Shown: piece by piece, positions 6,851 to 13,789 of the stretch
How positions within the stretch are numbered: position 1 is the stretch's first letter
Layout: every line of letters starts with the position of its first letter
Origin: Spongiibacteraceae bacterium UBA5047
GTDB lineage: Bacteria; Pseudomonadota; Gammaproteobacteria; Pseudomonadales; Spongiibacteraceae
Length of the DNA stretch: 33,260 nt
Direction: 5' to 3'
Assembly (NCBI GenBank): GCA_002415025.1
Contig: DIBR01000059.1
Location: forward strand, 946-34,205
Program-made: the position numbers and the translations under genes
The notes under the pieces: generated by a model
Databases searched by the model: none
Seen by the model: only the letters and a program-made list of their open reading frames with translations
Told to the model about the DNA's origin: nothing

Positions 6851-7111
6851 GCCCGCAACGCGATGCTTATGCGGGCCTACGAAGCCCTCGCGTAGGCCGG
6901 AATAAGCGCAGCGTTTCCGGCTTTGCTGCTTATGCGGGCCTACCGGAGCCCTCGCGTAGGCCGGAATAAGCGCAGCGTTTCCGGCTTTACTGCTTATGCG
7001 GGCCTACCGGGAGCCCTCGCGTAAGCCGGAATAAGCGCAGCGTTTCCGGCTTTACTGCTTCGGGCCAACCGGAGCCCTCACGTAGGCCGGAATAAGCGCA
7101 GCGTTTCCGGC
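6851..7111. repeat. REP/REPIN cluster: one inverted and four direct REP elements
   Basis: A 30-base REP (GTAG, a 7-base stem GCCGGAA/TTCCGGC, 12-base loop TAAGCGCAGCGT) occurs on the plus strand at 6892-6921, 6956-6985, 7021-7050 (GTAA instead of GTAG) and 7082-7111, with periods of 64, 65 and 61 bases. A full inverted REP lies on the minus strand at 6851-6880: GTAG with stem GCCCGCA/TGCGGGC and a loop TAAGCATCGCGT. It is separated from the first direct copy by 11 bases, the REPIN arrangement. Spacers between later copies keep the GTAG-proximal half of the inverted REP. GTAG followed by a hairpin is the hallmark of REPs mobilised by RAYT transposases; no RAYT gene is in the window. This fills the 337-base gap between cinA and the SRPBCC gene. 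Confidence 0.9.
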
Positions 7112-7112
7112 T

Positions 7113-7535
7113 TTACTGCGCCTTAAGGTGCTCGTCCACCCACTGCAGCAACATGGTGTAAAAACCTTTGATGATTTCCGCCGCTTCATCATCGCTCACC
7201 CCCACCGGCGTGGCGGATCCCCGCCAATCCACTCGGCAGCTATCGGCACCAGTGGGCACCACTGTCGGACCTGCCGTGTAGTCGGTCACCGGCATCGGGA
7301 TGCCACTGGGGATGGTGTAGGTAAAACTCATCGAGGCGTGATCCATGTCTTGCAATACCTCGTCGATCGGGTCCATACCGGGCATGAATATGCGCCGAAT
7401 CATGCCGGGACCGTCGCCAATAACTTCCACTTTATCCATACCCGGCGCCCAACTAATGTCACCAAAATCAGATAACAGGGCCCACACTGTTTCGGCGGAA
7501 AATTCGTAGTCGCGTTGCAGCAGCACTTCTGCCAT
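7113..7535 (-). CDS. SRPBCC (START/polyketide cyclase-like) family protein
   Basis: 140 residues with the pattern of the polyketide cyclase/dehydrase branch of the SRPBCC fold: an N-terminal strand MAEVLLQRDYEFSA, the helix VWALLSDFGDISWAPG, a central DPIDEVLQD and a long C-terminal helix ending LLQWVDEHLKAQ. These proteins form a deep hydrophobic pocket for lipids or aromatic ligands; no specific ligand can be assigned. A strong AAGGAG site lies before the ATG. The last REP copy touches the end of the gene, and its tail TTTACTGC supplies the stop codon on the minus strand. Confidence 0.8.
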   Translation of the reverse strand: MAEVLLQRDYEFSAETVWALLSDFGDISWAPGMDKVEVIGDGPGMIRRIFMPGMDPIDEVLQDMDHASMSFTYTIPSGIPMPVTDYTAGPTVVPTGADSCRVDWRGSATPVGVSDDEAAEIIKGFYTMLLQWVDEHLKAQ

Positions 7536-7654
7536 GTTGATACTCCTTTTATGAGAGTTATAAAGTAATGGTTCTTTCTACGGCTATTTCGCTATCGCCG
7601 CAGTGTCCGATTCGGTCAAAGGGCGGCCGAAAATTGCTAATGCCCACCCTGTCA

Positions 7655-7669
7655 AAGCCTGATAGGCTT
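7655..7669. promoter_or_regulatory. Small inverted repeat upstream of the radical SAM gene
   Basis: AAGCCT (7655-7660) and AGGCTT (7664-7669) flank the trinucleotide GAT in the 169-base divergent gap, about 36 bases before the radical SAM start. It may be an operator or a leader hairpin. No strong promoter or ribosome site could be placed for that gene. Confidence 0.25.
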
Positions 7670-7704
7670 GCATAAATTCGATTAACTGCCGGTTACTCCC
7701 CGTC

Positions 7705-9597
7705 ATGACCCAGAAGACTAACAGCCGTCCCGTGTGGCTTTTCAGCATGGATTCGGATCAATTTTACGCCGCGCCTACCACTACCGGCGGTTTAAAAGCC
7801 TACTTTCTCGAATACAGCGCCCGACCGGAGTCGGCCAACATCGAACTCATTCATTTCCGCGACGGCGACGCTGCGCTCGAATGGCCTGCCCGCTGGCGCA
7901 GCGAAGCGCTTCCCCTGGCCCGAGAAGCCGTCTCCCAGGGGATCACCCCTGTTATCGGCTTCAGTTTCTACACCTGGAATGCCGCCGAATTTTTGACTCT
8001 GATCCGCGAGATGAAGAACAGTTGCCCGGAGTTATTGGTCATCGCCGGTGGACCTCACGTCCAGCAGGCTGAAGATTACCTGCATGACGACCCGATTGAC
8101 CTCATAGTTATGGGTGAGGGCGAAGAAACTTTTCAGCAGGTTCTGGATAACCCAGCCCGCGATAATTGGGCAAATATCAACGGCCTGGCTTTTCTGGACA
8201 AGGGCGACATCGTTAAAACCCCCGAGCGCGCACGCCGGCTTGACCTTGATGCACTGCCCTCGGCATTGAATGTTGTGCCGCTAACCGACAAGAATGGCAA
8301 GGCTCTGTACGATTCCATTTCTTACGAAACCAGCCGGGGCTGCCCTTTTAAATGTGCCTTTTGCGAGTGGGGAACGGGGGCTATAGGCACCAAGATGTAC
8401 CAGTTTTCGATGGCGCGCATAGAGCGCGACTGGCGCCATATAGTCGACTCCGGCATCAAGGACATCTGGCTGGCCGACTCCAACTTCGGCGCCTTGAAAG
8501 ACGACCTGGCAAAAGCACAATTGATTTGCGACCTGAAAGCCGAAACCGGCTACCCCAGTACCTTTGCCACCTCCTGGTCGAAAAAGCACAGCCCGCGTGT
8601 TCAGGAAATCGTATTACTGCTGAACCAGCATGGTCTGCTCCCCCACTATCAGCTTGCCCTGCAAACACTGACGCCACTGGCACTGGAACTCAGCAACCGC
8701 ACCAATATGAGCTCCAACAAATACGAACCCATTGCCAAGGAAATGGCTGCTGAGGGGGTACCCATTGCCGCCGAACTGATCTGGGGCCTGCCCGGCGATA
8801 ACTTGCGCGACTTTGAAAACAACCTCGATACCCTGCTCGCCACCTTTCCCAATATCAATATTTTTGGCTACACCTTGCTGCCGGGCACCGAGTTTTATCG
8901 CCGGCGCGAGGAATACAAAATAGACACTATTCCCGTTGCCGGTTACGGGAAGGCGAAGGGCGAATATGTGGTTGGCTGCCATACTTTTGATCGCGACGAA
9001 GGCTTTGAGGGCTACTTCCTAATCAGCTCGCATATTCTGTTTGTTCATGGTCATTTACTGCCATTAACAACACGCCTTCTTGCCCTCTCCGGCATCCAGG
9101 GCATTTCGTCACTGCTGCGCGCCTTATCGCGCGCGGTACTCAAAGAGTACGCTGATGAGCTAAATGATCTCAACGACAGCAATCGCATAGAAATTTACGA
9201 ACGACGCTCGGCCATTTATCTGGCCATGCTGAAAACACCCCAAAAAACCTATGCTCTGCTAGAGCGGGAAATTCTCGCCTGGCTGAGAGCCGAGGGGCAC
9301 AGTGACGACTTTATCGAGAAATTGCGCTGCGTCCTCGCGCTCGACAAAACCCTCAGCCCGCGTATGGGTGCCAAAACCAGCGCCTGGCAGCACTTTGAGT
9401 TCGACGCCGAGTCTCTGTTAAAAAGCCTTGGCGCGATGGAGCTACCGGATTGGAGCCGCATCCTTGATCAACAGCAAGACGTATTGATCGAAACACCCGG
9501 CGGCGTGGGCGATATTCTCAAAGACCCCGATGGTGGAAGCTGGCTTAAGGCCAAAATACTGCGTAGCGCTCTTAGCGTCGATAGAATGCCTGCATGA
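7705..9597 (+). CDS. B12-binding-domain radical SAM protein of unknown function
   Basis: 630 residues. Residues about 75-150 form a cobalamin-binding-type Rossmann domain (GFSFYTWN, AGGPHVQQAEDYL, IVMGEGEETF). The radical SAM core follows, with the cluster motif Cys213-x3-Cys217-x2-Cys220 in RGCPFKCAFCEWG that binds the 4Fe-4S cluster and SAM. The C-terminal 200 residues are helical and unassigned. The usual DxHxxG motif that supplies the lower cobalt ligand is not visible, so cobalamin, if bound, may be held differently. Relatives include class B methylases and cyclases such as BchE, but substrate cannot be inferred. The ATG has no clear Shine-Dalgarno sequence. The neighbours (HIT, SRPBCC) give no obvious pathway. 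Confidence 0.88.
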   Translation: MTQKTNSRPVWLFSMDSDQFYAAPTTTGGLKAYFLEYSARPESANIELIHFRDGDAALEWPARWRSEALPLAREAVSQGITPVIGFSFYTWNAAEFLTLIREMKNSCPELLVIAGGPHVQQAEDYLHDDPIDLIVMGEGEETFQQVLDNPARDNWANINGLAFLDKGDIVKTPERARRLDLDALPSALNVVPLTDKNGKALYDSISYETSRGCPFKCAFCEWGTGAIGTKMYQFSMARIERDWRHIVDSGIKDIWLADSNFGALKDDLAKAQLICDLKAETGYPSTFATSWSKKHSPRVQEIVLLLNQHGLLPHYQLALQTLTPLALELSNRTNMSSNKYEPIAKEMAAEGVPIAAELIWGLPGDNLRDFENNLDTLLATFPNINIFGYTLLPGTEFYRRREEYKIDTIPVAGYGKAKGEYVVGCHTFDRDEGFEGYFLISSHILFVHGHLLPLTTRLLALSGIQGISSLLRALSRAVLKEYADELNDLNDSNRIEIYERRSAIYLAMLKTPQKTYALLEREILAWLRAEGHSDDFIEKLRCVLALDKTLSPRMGAKTSAWQHFEFDAESLLKSLGAMELPDWSRILDQQQDVLIETPGGVGDILKDPDGGSWLKAKILRSALSVDRMPA

Positions 9598-9618
9598 CCA
9601 TCGGCGCCGGCAGCTGCT

Positions 9619-10038
9619 CTACTCGGCGACCGCAGTGTTCCCCGCGGCTTTCAGGGCCGCACGCAACTTCGCTGCCTCGCCCGCCAGTTCTTCCGGCGCG
9701 GCCTGCCGTGCTCTGCTAAAGCTCGCATCTTCCATCGAGTTGATGGGTACCAGATGCAAGTGAGTATGCGGCACTTCCAGACCGACAATCTGCAAGGACA
9801 CGCGATTACAGTCGTAAACCGACTTGATGGCTTTCGTAATGCTGCGCGCAACATCCACACAGTGCGCTGCCAGCTCTGGCGGCATGTCGTCCCAGTGATC
9901 TATCTCGGCGGTTGGTATCACCAGCACATGCCCTGGACAAATAGGAGCGATGGTCATAATGGCCACAGCCCTGTCGTCACGCCAGATAAAATGCCCCGGT
10001 AACTCACCCTCAATGATTTTACTGAAAATACTGGCCAC
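9619..10038 (-). CDS. HIT family nucleotide hydrolase/transferase
   Basis: 139 residues of the histidine triad superfamily. The active-site motif HTHLHLVP gives His91, His93 and His95; the middle of the family motif is the nucleophile that attacks a nucleotide alpha phosphate. The N-terminal SIFSKIIEGELPG and PICPGHVLVIP are typical of Hint/Fhit-like bacterial proteins, which hydrolyse AMP-linked or dinucleotide compounds. The GTG start at 10038 lies one base after the tmcA stop (TAG-A-GTG), so it is translated with tmcA. It converges on the radical SAM gene with a 21-base gap. Confidence 0.92.
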   Translation of the reverse strand: MASIFSKIIEGELPGHFIWRDDRAVAIMTIAPICPGHVLVIPTAEIDHWDDMPPELAAHCVDVARSITKAIKSVYDCNRVSLQIVGLEVPHTHLHLVPINSMEDASFSRARQAAPEELAGEAAKLRAALKAAGNTAVAE

Positions 10039-10039
10039 T

Positions 10040-12121
10040 CTACGCTTCTCCTTCTTCCTGAATTGACAACAGCAAGCGTAACCCTTGCCGTAAATGATGT
10101 TCTACCTGCGCGCGACCGCGCAAATCAAATTCTTCTGCAAGCGCCGACCATGTGCGCCCCTGCAGCACTTTCGCGATGACAATCGCAATGTCAGTACGCG
10201 CTTTCAGCTTTCCTTTTCGCCACCCCAGCAAGGTTTGGCAGAGTGCCGGGTACGCATGTTCATAGCCGATCTCCCCGCTAACGTAACGCCTTAATTCAGC
10301 GGCGTAGCGTTGAGGTAGCGTCATATCATCGAGGCTGTTCAGCAACAGCAGGGCCAGTTGCCACTCCAGTTGCTGGAAGGTTTCACGCAACTGCAGCGGG
10401 AACAGTTCACTGAACCGTGTGTAAGCGCTGTCCAGCATCCCGGCGGCCTCTGCCGACAAGGGCTTGGCGACCAGTAAGGCATGACCACCACTGCAGGGGT
10501 CGCGGCGCACGCCCAGACGCAACGGCAAATAGTCGGCCCCCAGCCAGAATGGCAGCACGTCTTTGTCGGCCGAAAAACTGGAGCCGACATAGTCCAGGCC
10601 ATCTTCCAGTGCAATGCGCTCTATCGCCTCAAGCAACCTTCGCCCGTAGCCCCGACGTCGGTGCGAGGCGTGTACAGCAATGCGGCTGATGCGCGCACAG
10701 CGCAATGTCAGCCCGGCATCAAGGCCCAGGTGGTACACAAGCGATTGCGGCAACAGGTGCCCGTGAAGGCGCCTCTCGCCCTGCTGAACTGCATCCAGCC
10801 AATCGTCACTTATACCGCCCTCCTCCAGTACCAGCGCTGCGGCGAGTAGCTGCTCACCGTCATCGCGCAGAACATAAACAGCGCTTGCCGGCGAATCCAG
10901 CAACTGCTGCAAATCAGCGGGAGTGGTTTGGTAGTGCGCGACGACCAAAAGACCGAATACCTCGCGCAACAAGGCTTCGTTTTGAAAGAGCGTTAGTTTG
11001 TCCAGCACCACAACGTCACAGTTCCGCGTTGCCGGAGAACCCTCTGCGACATCCGCATCAAGCATAAAGGCGCGATTGATCAGTTGCTCAACAGGGTCTC
11101 CCTCATTCCAGCGCACTGGCTCCTGCAATTCGCATCGCTGCCATTGCGGGGTGAGTTCATCCAGTACGGCGCTAAAACGAATATCAAACCCACGCCCTGA
11201 ACCCTCATAGCCGTGAACTGTGGTTGCAAATACCAGGCGCGAATAGACCCGCAGCATACGCTCCAACAAGGCCGGGGGAATAGCGGCGGCCTCATCTACC
11301 AGCACAATGCGCGCAGATGGTTTGTCTCTCAGCAAGTGATCAGGGGCCAGAAAATGCAGACGGCTTTCGCCGTAACGAAGCTCCTCATCGGCACCCAGCC
11401 CCAAGGCCTCGCGGGCGTGCTTGAAGACGGCGGCAACCGCCTCCCGACGAGGTGCAGTCAGCACGATGTCACCCCGGTTTTCCTGTAAAAACTCGGCACT
11501 ACACAAGCCGAGTAATGCAGATTTACCGCGCCCCCTGTCTGCCTTCAGCACCAGCGGTCGCCGCCTGTGCCCATGCAAAACGCGACGCACCCGCGCCATG
11601 GCCTGTAACTGGTCAGCCGTGGGCAAGGTAGCATCGGCCATCTCGGCCGGGCGCTGCGCCCGCGGCGACTGCATACCATCGCGCTCAGACATCCAGGCAA
11701 GCGCAGGGGATTGTTCAATACTGCGCAAAAAATGTTGCCAGAAGTATTCAGGGTTCCCGTCGGCTCCACAAAAATAGTCTGACCACTGTGCCGGCGGCGG
11801 CGCCAGCATAATCAGCAGCCCGCCGCGACGCAGGCAGCCACTCGCGGCGGCCATGCTATTCACATCGGGGCGAGACCACAGGTCTAGAATGAGCGCATCA
11901 CACTCGCCACCGAGCAGCTGCCTGCGCTCGGCTGGAACAAGGGCCGTGATATTTCGGGTAGATATCAGTAAAGGCGCGTCTGGCTCAACGAGATCGACAA
12001 GCTGCTCAAGCGCATCTCGCGTCCAGCAATCTGCCCCCACCACCAGCAGAGCTTGGCGATGGCCGCGCTCGGTGGCATCGCCCAACAAACGGTCGATAAA
12101 ATCCGCTAGTACCTCAGCCAC
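10040..12121 (-). CDS. tmcA: tRNA(Met) cytidine acetyltransferase TmcA
   Basis: Uses acetyl-CoA and ATP to make N4-acetylcytidine at the wobble position of elongator tRNA-Met, which secures accurate AUG decoding. The 693-residue product is slightly longer than E. coli TmcA (671). Domain order: an N-terminal DUF1726 domain (about 1-150), an RNA helicase-like ATPase with Walker A ADRGRGKS (194-201) and Walker B VDEAAAIP (275-282), a GNAT acetyltransferase domain with RRRGYGRRLL for acetyl-CoA, and a C-terminal tRNA-binding region. The start is GTG at 12121, overlapping the end of the 98-residue gene by eight bases. The gene sits in a tight string with HIT downstream. Confidence 0.95.
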   Translation of the reverse strand: MAEVLADFIDRLLGDATERGHRQALLVVGADCWTRDALEQLVDLVEPDAPLLISTRNITALVPAERRQLLGGECDALILDLWSRPDVNSMAAASGCLRRGGLLIMLAPPPAQWSDYFCGADGNPEYFWQHFLRSIEQSPALAWMSERDGMQSPRAQRPAEMADATLPTADQLQAMARVRRVLHGHRRRPLVLKADRGRGKSALLGLCSAEFLQENRGDIVLTAPRREAVAAVFKHAREALGLGADEELRYGESRLHFLAPDHLLRDKPSARIVLVDEAAAIPPALLERMLRVYSRLVFATTVHGYEGSGRGFDIRFSAVLDELTPQWQRCELQEPVRWNEGDPVEQLINRAFMLDADVAEGSPATRNCDVVVLDKLTLFQNEALLREVFGLLVVAHYQTTPADLQQLLDSPASAVYVLRDDGEQLLAAALVLEEGGISDDWLDAVQQGERRLHGHLLPQSLVYHLGLDAGLTLRCARISRIAVHASHRRRGYGRRLLEAIERIALEDGLDYVGSSFSADKDVLPFWLGADYLPLRLGVRRDPCSGGHALLVAKPLSAEAAGMLDSAYTRFSELFPLQLRETFQQLEWQLALLLLNSLDDMTLPQRYAAELRRYVSGEIGYEHAYPALCQTLLGWRKGKLKARTDIAIVIAKVLQGRTWSALAEEFDLRGRAQVEHHLRQGLRLLLSIQEEGEA

Positions 12122-12410
12122 CGGGGTAAACCGGCGCGCGTGGAGTGTGACTGTGCAACATTATTCTGTCTTGCTGACGTTTGTACTGAGCAGCGGCTTC
12201 ATCACCGAGAATGGCGGAGCAGGCCTCAACGACAAGGGTTTGCGCATCGACGAAGCTCATTTGGCCCGCATCCAGCAGGGCTTGCAGATAGCCTTCTATG
12301 AAGTAGCGCCGCGCCGGCGGAACGTCCATGCCACCGGCAAACGCCGAAAAATAATCGGTCAAGGCCTGACTCGCTATGCCCACGGCGTCCGTTCGAGCGG
12401 TATTCGGCAT
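12114..12410 (-). CDS. 98-residue hypothetical protein between DUF2288 and TmcA
   Basis: A 98-residue acidic, mostly helical protein starting MPNTARTDAV. Visible segments are an amphipathic helix ASQALTDYFSAFAGGM, then PPARRYFIEGYLQALLDAG and FVDAQTLVVEACSAILG, and a basic tail. No family was recognised. The ATG at 12410 lies four bases after the DUF2288 stop with GAGG between; a longer open frame to 12479 is rejected because it overlaps that gene. The stop lies inside tmcA. The coupling on both sides suggests the product is made with TmcA, but a role in tRNA modification is only a guess from position. Confidence 0.65.
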   Translation of the reverse strand: MPNTARTDAVGIASQALTDYFSAFAGGMDVPPARRYFIEGYLQALLDAGQMSFVDAQTLVVEACSAILGDEAAAQYKRQQDRIMLHSHTPRAPVYPGG

Positions 12411-12414
12411 GACC

Positions 12415-12729
12415 TCAATCTGTCTCCTGCACCAGCACCCAGGGCGCGATAACCAGCGCCCACAATTCTGTATTCGCATCGTACCAACGCTGCGCGCAAT
12501 CGGCGTCGGGAACCGTTAGCCGCTCGTTATCGAGCAATTCCTGAACCCGCGCGCTGTCGTTGTCGATAATAGCTTTGCCAACGAGAACCAAATCTTCTCC
12601 TCCGGCAAGCTGTCGAATAACACCACTGGCAAAGTATCGCTGCAGTTCGTGCCAGTGAATTTTCGCGGTTTGACCGTTAAGGCGGGTTTCAAGGTCGACA
12701 TCAGCCGGGTATTCGTTGGGGGTCGTCAC
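12415..12729 (-). CDS. DUF2288 family protein
   Basis: 104 residues matching the DUF2288 pattern: an N-terminal TAKIHWHELQRYFASGVI, then LVLVGKAIIDND, and the C-terminal signature LWALVIAPWVLVQ. Members are small and cytoplasmic, widespread in gammaproteobacteria and cyanobacteria, and of unknown function. The only reasonable start is GTG at 12729. It is the first gene of the minus-strand string leading to tmcA and HIT; the gap to the RluA-like gene upstream is 41 bases, so all could share one transcript. Confidence 0.8.
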   Translation of the reverse strand: MTTPNEYPADVDLETRLNGQTAKIHWHELQRYFASGVIRQLAGGEDLVLVGKAIIDNDSARVQELLDNERLTVPDADCAQRWYDANTELWALVIAPWVLVQETD

Positions 12730-12770
12730 GGGTGCGCTCTCATCTTGCTTTGAGGATGTTGTTCAATTGT

Positions 12771-13514
12771 TTATTCGCTATGGGGTTCAGTTTTGGCGCG
12801 AGGCCAGGCCAGCTTCCAGGGCTCACCCAATTCGGCCAAGCGGCTACGGCACTGCCCGCTCCGGTACAAATCGCCATCCTGAGGCTCACAGACTATCTGA
12901 TGTCGCTCTCCTGCGAACGTAAAGCACAAGGCGTAAGCGTGCAAATAGCAGCGATCCGGCGCAGGCCTTTCGCTCGCGGCCTGCAAACCATAATAGCGCG
13001 AGTCTCCGATAATGGGAGCGCCCAGACTTTTCATCACCACACGAAGCTGGTGAGTGCGCCCAGTTAAGGGCCTGAGCAGGAATAGTCGCAGCCCCCCATT
13101 CAAACCGTAACTGAAAAACTGGGTGCGCGACCAGGGCTCGCCCTCTCGAGCAAGCCGGTAGCTGCCGCCTCTGGCCTTAAGGATTGCACCCTCTACACTG
13201 CCCTGCTTTTTGGCGGGCTTGCGGTCAGCTAAGGCTAGGTAGTATTTGTCCACAGAGCGCCGGGCAAACTGCTCACTCAACACGGCAGCGGCCGGGGCGT
13301 TCTTGGCCAGCAACCATAGACCGGAGGTAAGCTTGTCCAGCCGATGGACCGGAGCCAGATAGTCAAGATTGTGCGCTGCCCGAATCCTGTCCAGCAACGA
13401 CTGCTCTGCCCCATCCCGGTGCACCGAACTTCCGGATGGCTTATCTACCAACAGGTAGTCTTGAGTGTCCAGAGCAATGCGGTAATTTTCGTGCGTACTG
13501 ACTGTGGATAACAT
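12771..13514 (-). CDS. RluA-like pseudouridine synthase
   Basis: 247 residues (from ATG 13514) of the RluA family. The catalytic motif HRLDKLTSG places the nucleophilic aspartate at residue 60, and LRPLTGRTHQLRV is the second conserved family motif. There is no S4 RNA-binding domain, so it resembles RluA/TruC-type short enzymes. It should convert specific uridines in rRNA or tRNA to pseudouridine; the target is not deducible. The start is uncertain: an ATG at 13556 would add 14 residues, but neither has a good Shine-Dalgarno sequence and the shorter form begins just before the conserved fold. Confidence 0.88.
   Translation of the reverse strand: MLSTVSTHENYRIALDTQDYLLVDKPSGSSVHRDGAEQSLLDRIRAAHNLDYLAPVHRLDKLTSGLWLLAKNAPAAAVLSEQFARRSVDKYYLALADRKPAKKQGSVEGAILKARGGSYRLAREGEPWSRTQFFSYGLNGGLRLFLLRPLTGRTHQLRVVMKSLGAPIIGDSRYYGLQAASERPAPDRCYLHAYALCFTFAGERHQIVCEPQDGDLYRSGQCRSRLAELGEPWKLAWPRAKTEPHSE
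13503..13511 (-). promoter_or_regulatory. Perfect DnaA box
   Basis: TGTGGATAA on the plus strand is the exact complement of the strong DnaA box TTATCCACA. It covers the first codons of the RluA-like gene. Confidence 0.5.
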
Positions 13515-13535
13515 AATTGTCGTGGATCCAGCTGA

Positions 13536-13565
13536 ATTTGCCGTTAAATCACACATTTGCCGTTA
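13536..13565 (-). repeat. Eleven-base direct repeat before the RluA-like gene
   Basis: ATTTGCCGTTA occurs at 13536-13546 and again at 13555-13565, 19 bases apart, that is close to two helical turns. It sits between the predicted promoter and the ATG at 13514, so it could bind a regulator. Confidence 0.4.
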
Positions 13566-13626
13566 TGTGATAATTACGTCATAAGCAAAGTCAAAAATGT
13601 GCGCGAGTACCCTTTATTATCGGTAG

Positions 13627-13655
13627 ATTCAAGGATTATTCGTGAATATTGTCAA
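13627..13655 (-). promoter_or_regulatory. Possible promoter of the RluA-like gene
   Basis: On the minus strand a perfect TTGACA (13655-13650) is followed after 17 bases by TTGAAT (13632-13627), which matches the -10 consensus at four of six positions. Transcription would begin near 13620 and run toward the RluA-like gene. Confidence 0.35.
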
Positions 13656-13689
13656 AATACTGTCATGCATCGGCGCACTATGACACAAA

Positions 13690-13735
13690 GTTTTCCCCAG
13701 ATTCAGTGCACAACCCTGTGGATAAACTGGTGTAC
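13690..13735. promoter_or_regulatory. DnaA-box cluster with one perfect box
   Basis: A perfect TGTGGATAA lies at 13717-13725, flanked by weaker look-alikes: TTTTCCCCA near 13691, GTGCACAA near 13707 and TTGTACACC on the minus strand near 13727. It stands beside an AT-rich stretch (13555-13680). DnaA-titration, DnaA-regulated transcription or chance are all possible; no dnaA, dnaN or gidA is nearby. Confidence 0.4.
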
Positions 13736-13764
13736 AAGCGCGCCAGCGGAGTGACTTTGGAGCC

Positions 13765-13789
13765 GTCAAAAACCTGTCTATTTTTTGAC
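13765..13789. terminator. Weak AT-rich hairpin at the MFS gene end
   Basis: GTCAAAAA (13765-13772) pairs with TTTTTGAC (13782-13789) around nine bases and includes the MFS stop codon. In the minus direction the stem ends in a T run, but it has few GC pairs, so termination would be weak. Confidence 0.3.

Noticed and set aside
6851..7111. CRISPR array
   Set aside because: Spacers between the repeats are themselves related to each other and the repeat is a GTAG-headed REP hairpin; no cas genes are present.
10417..11067. Several plus-strand frames opposite tmcA
   Set aside because: All are antisense to well-supported tmcA domains and are mutually overlapping.
13557..13754. 65-residue plus-strand frame in the DnaA-box gap
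   Set aside because: No ribosome site, low-complexity composition unlike neighbouring genes and no family; treated as non-coding.
13490..13777. Chromosomal origin oriC
   Set aside because: Only two perfect DnaA boxes and no dnaA, dnaN, gidA or rpmH nearby; kept only as a DnaA-box finding.
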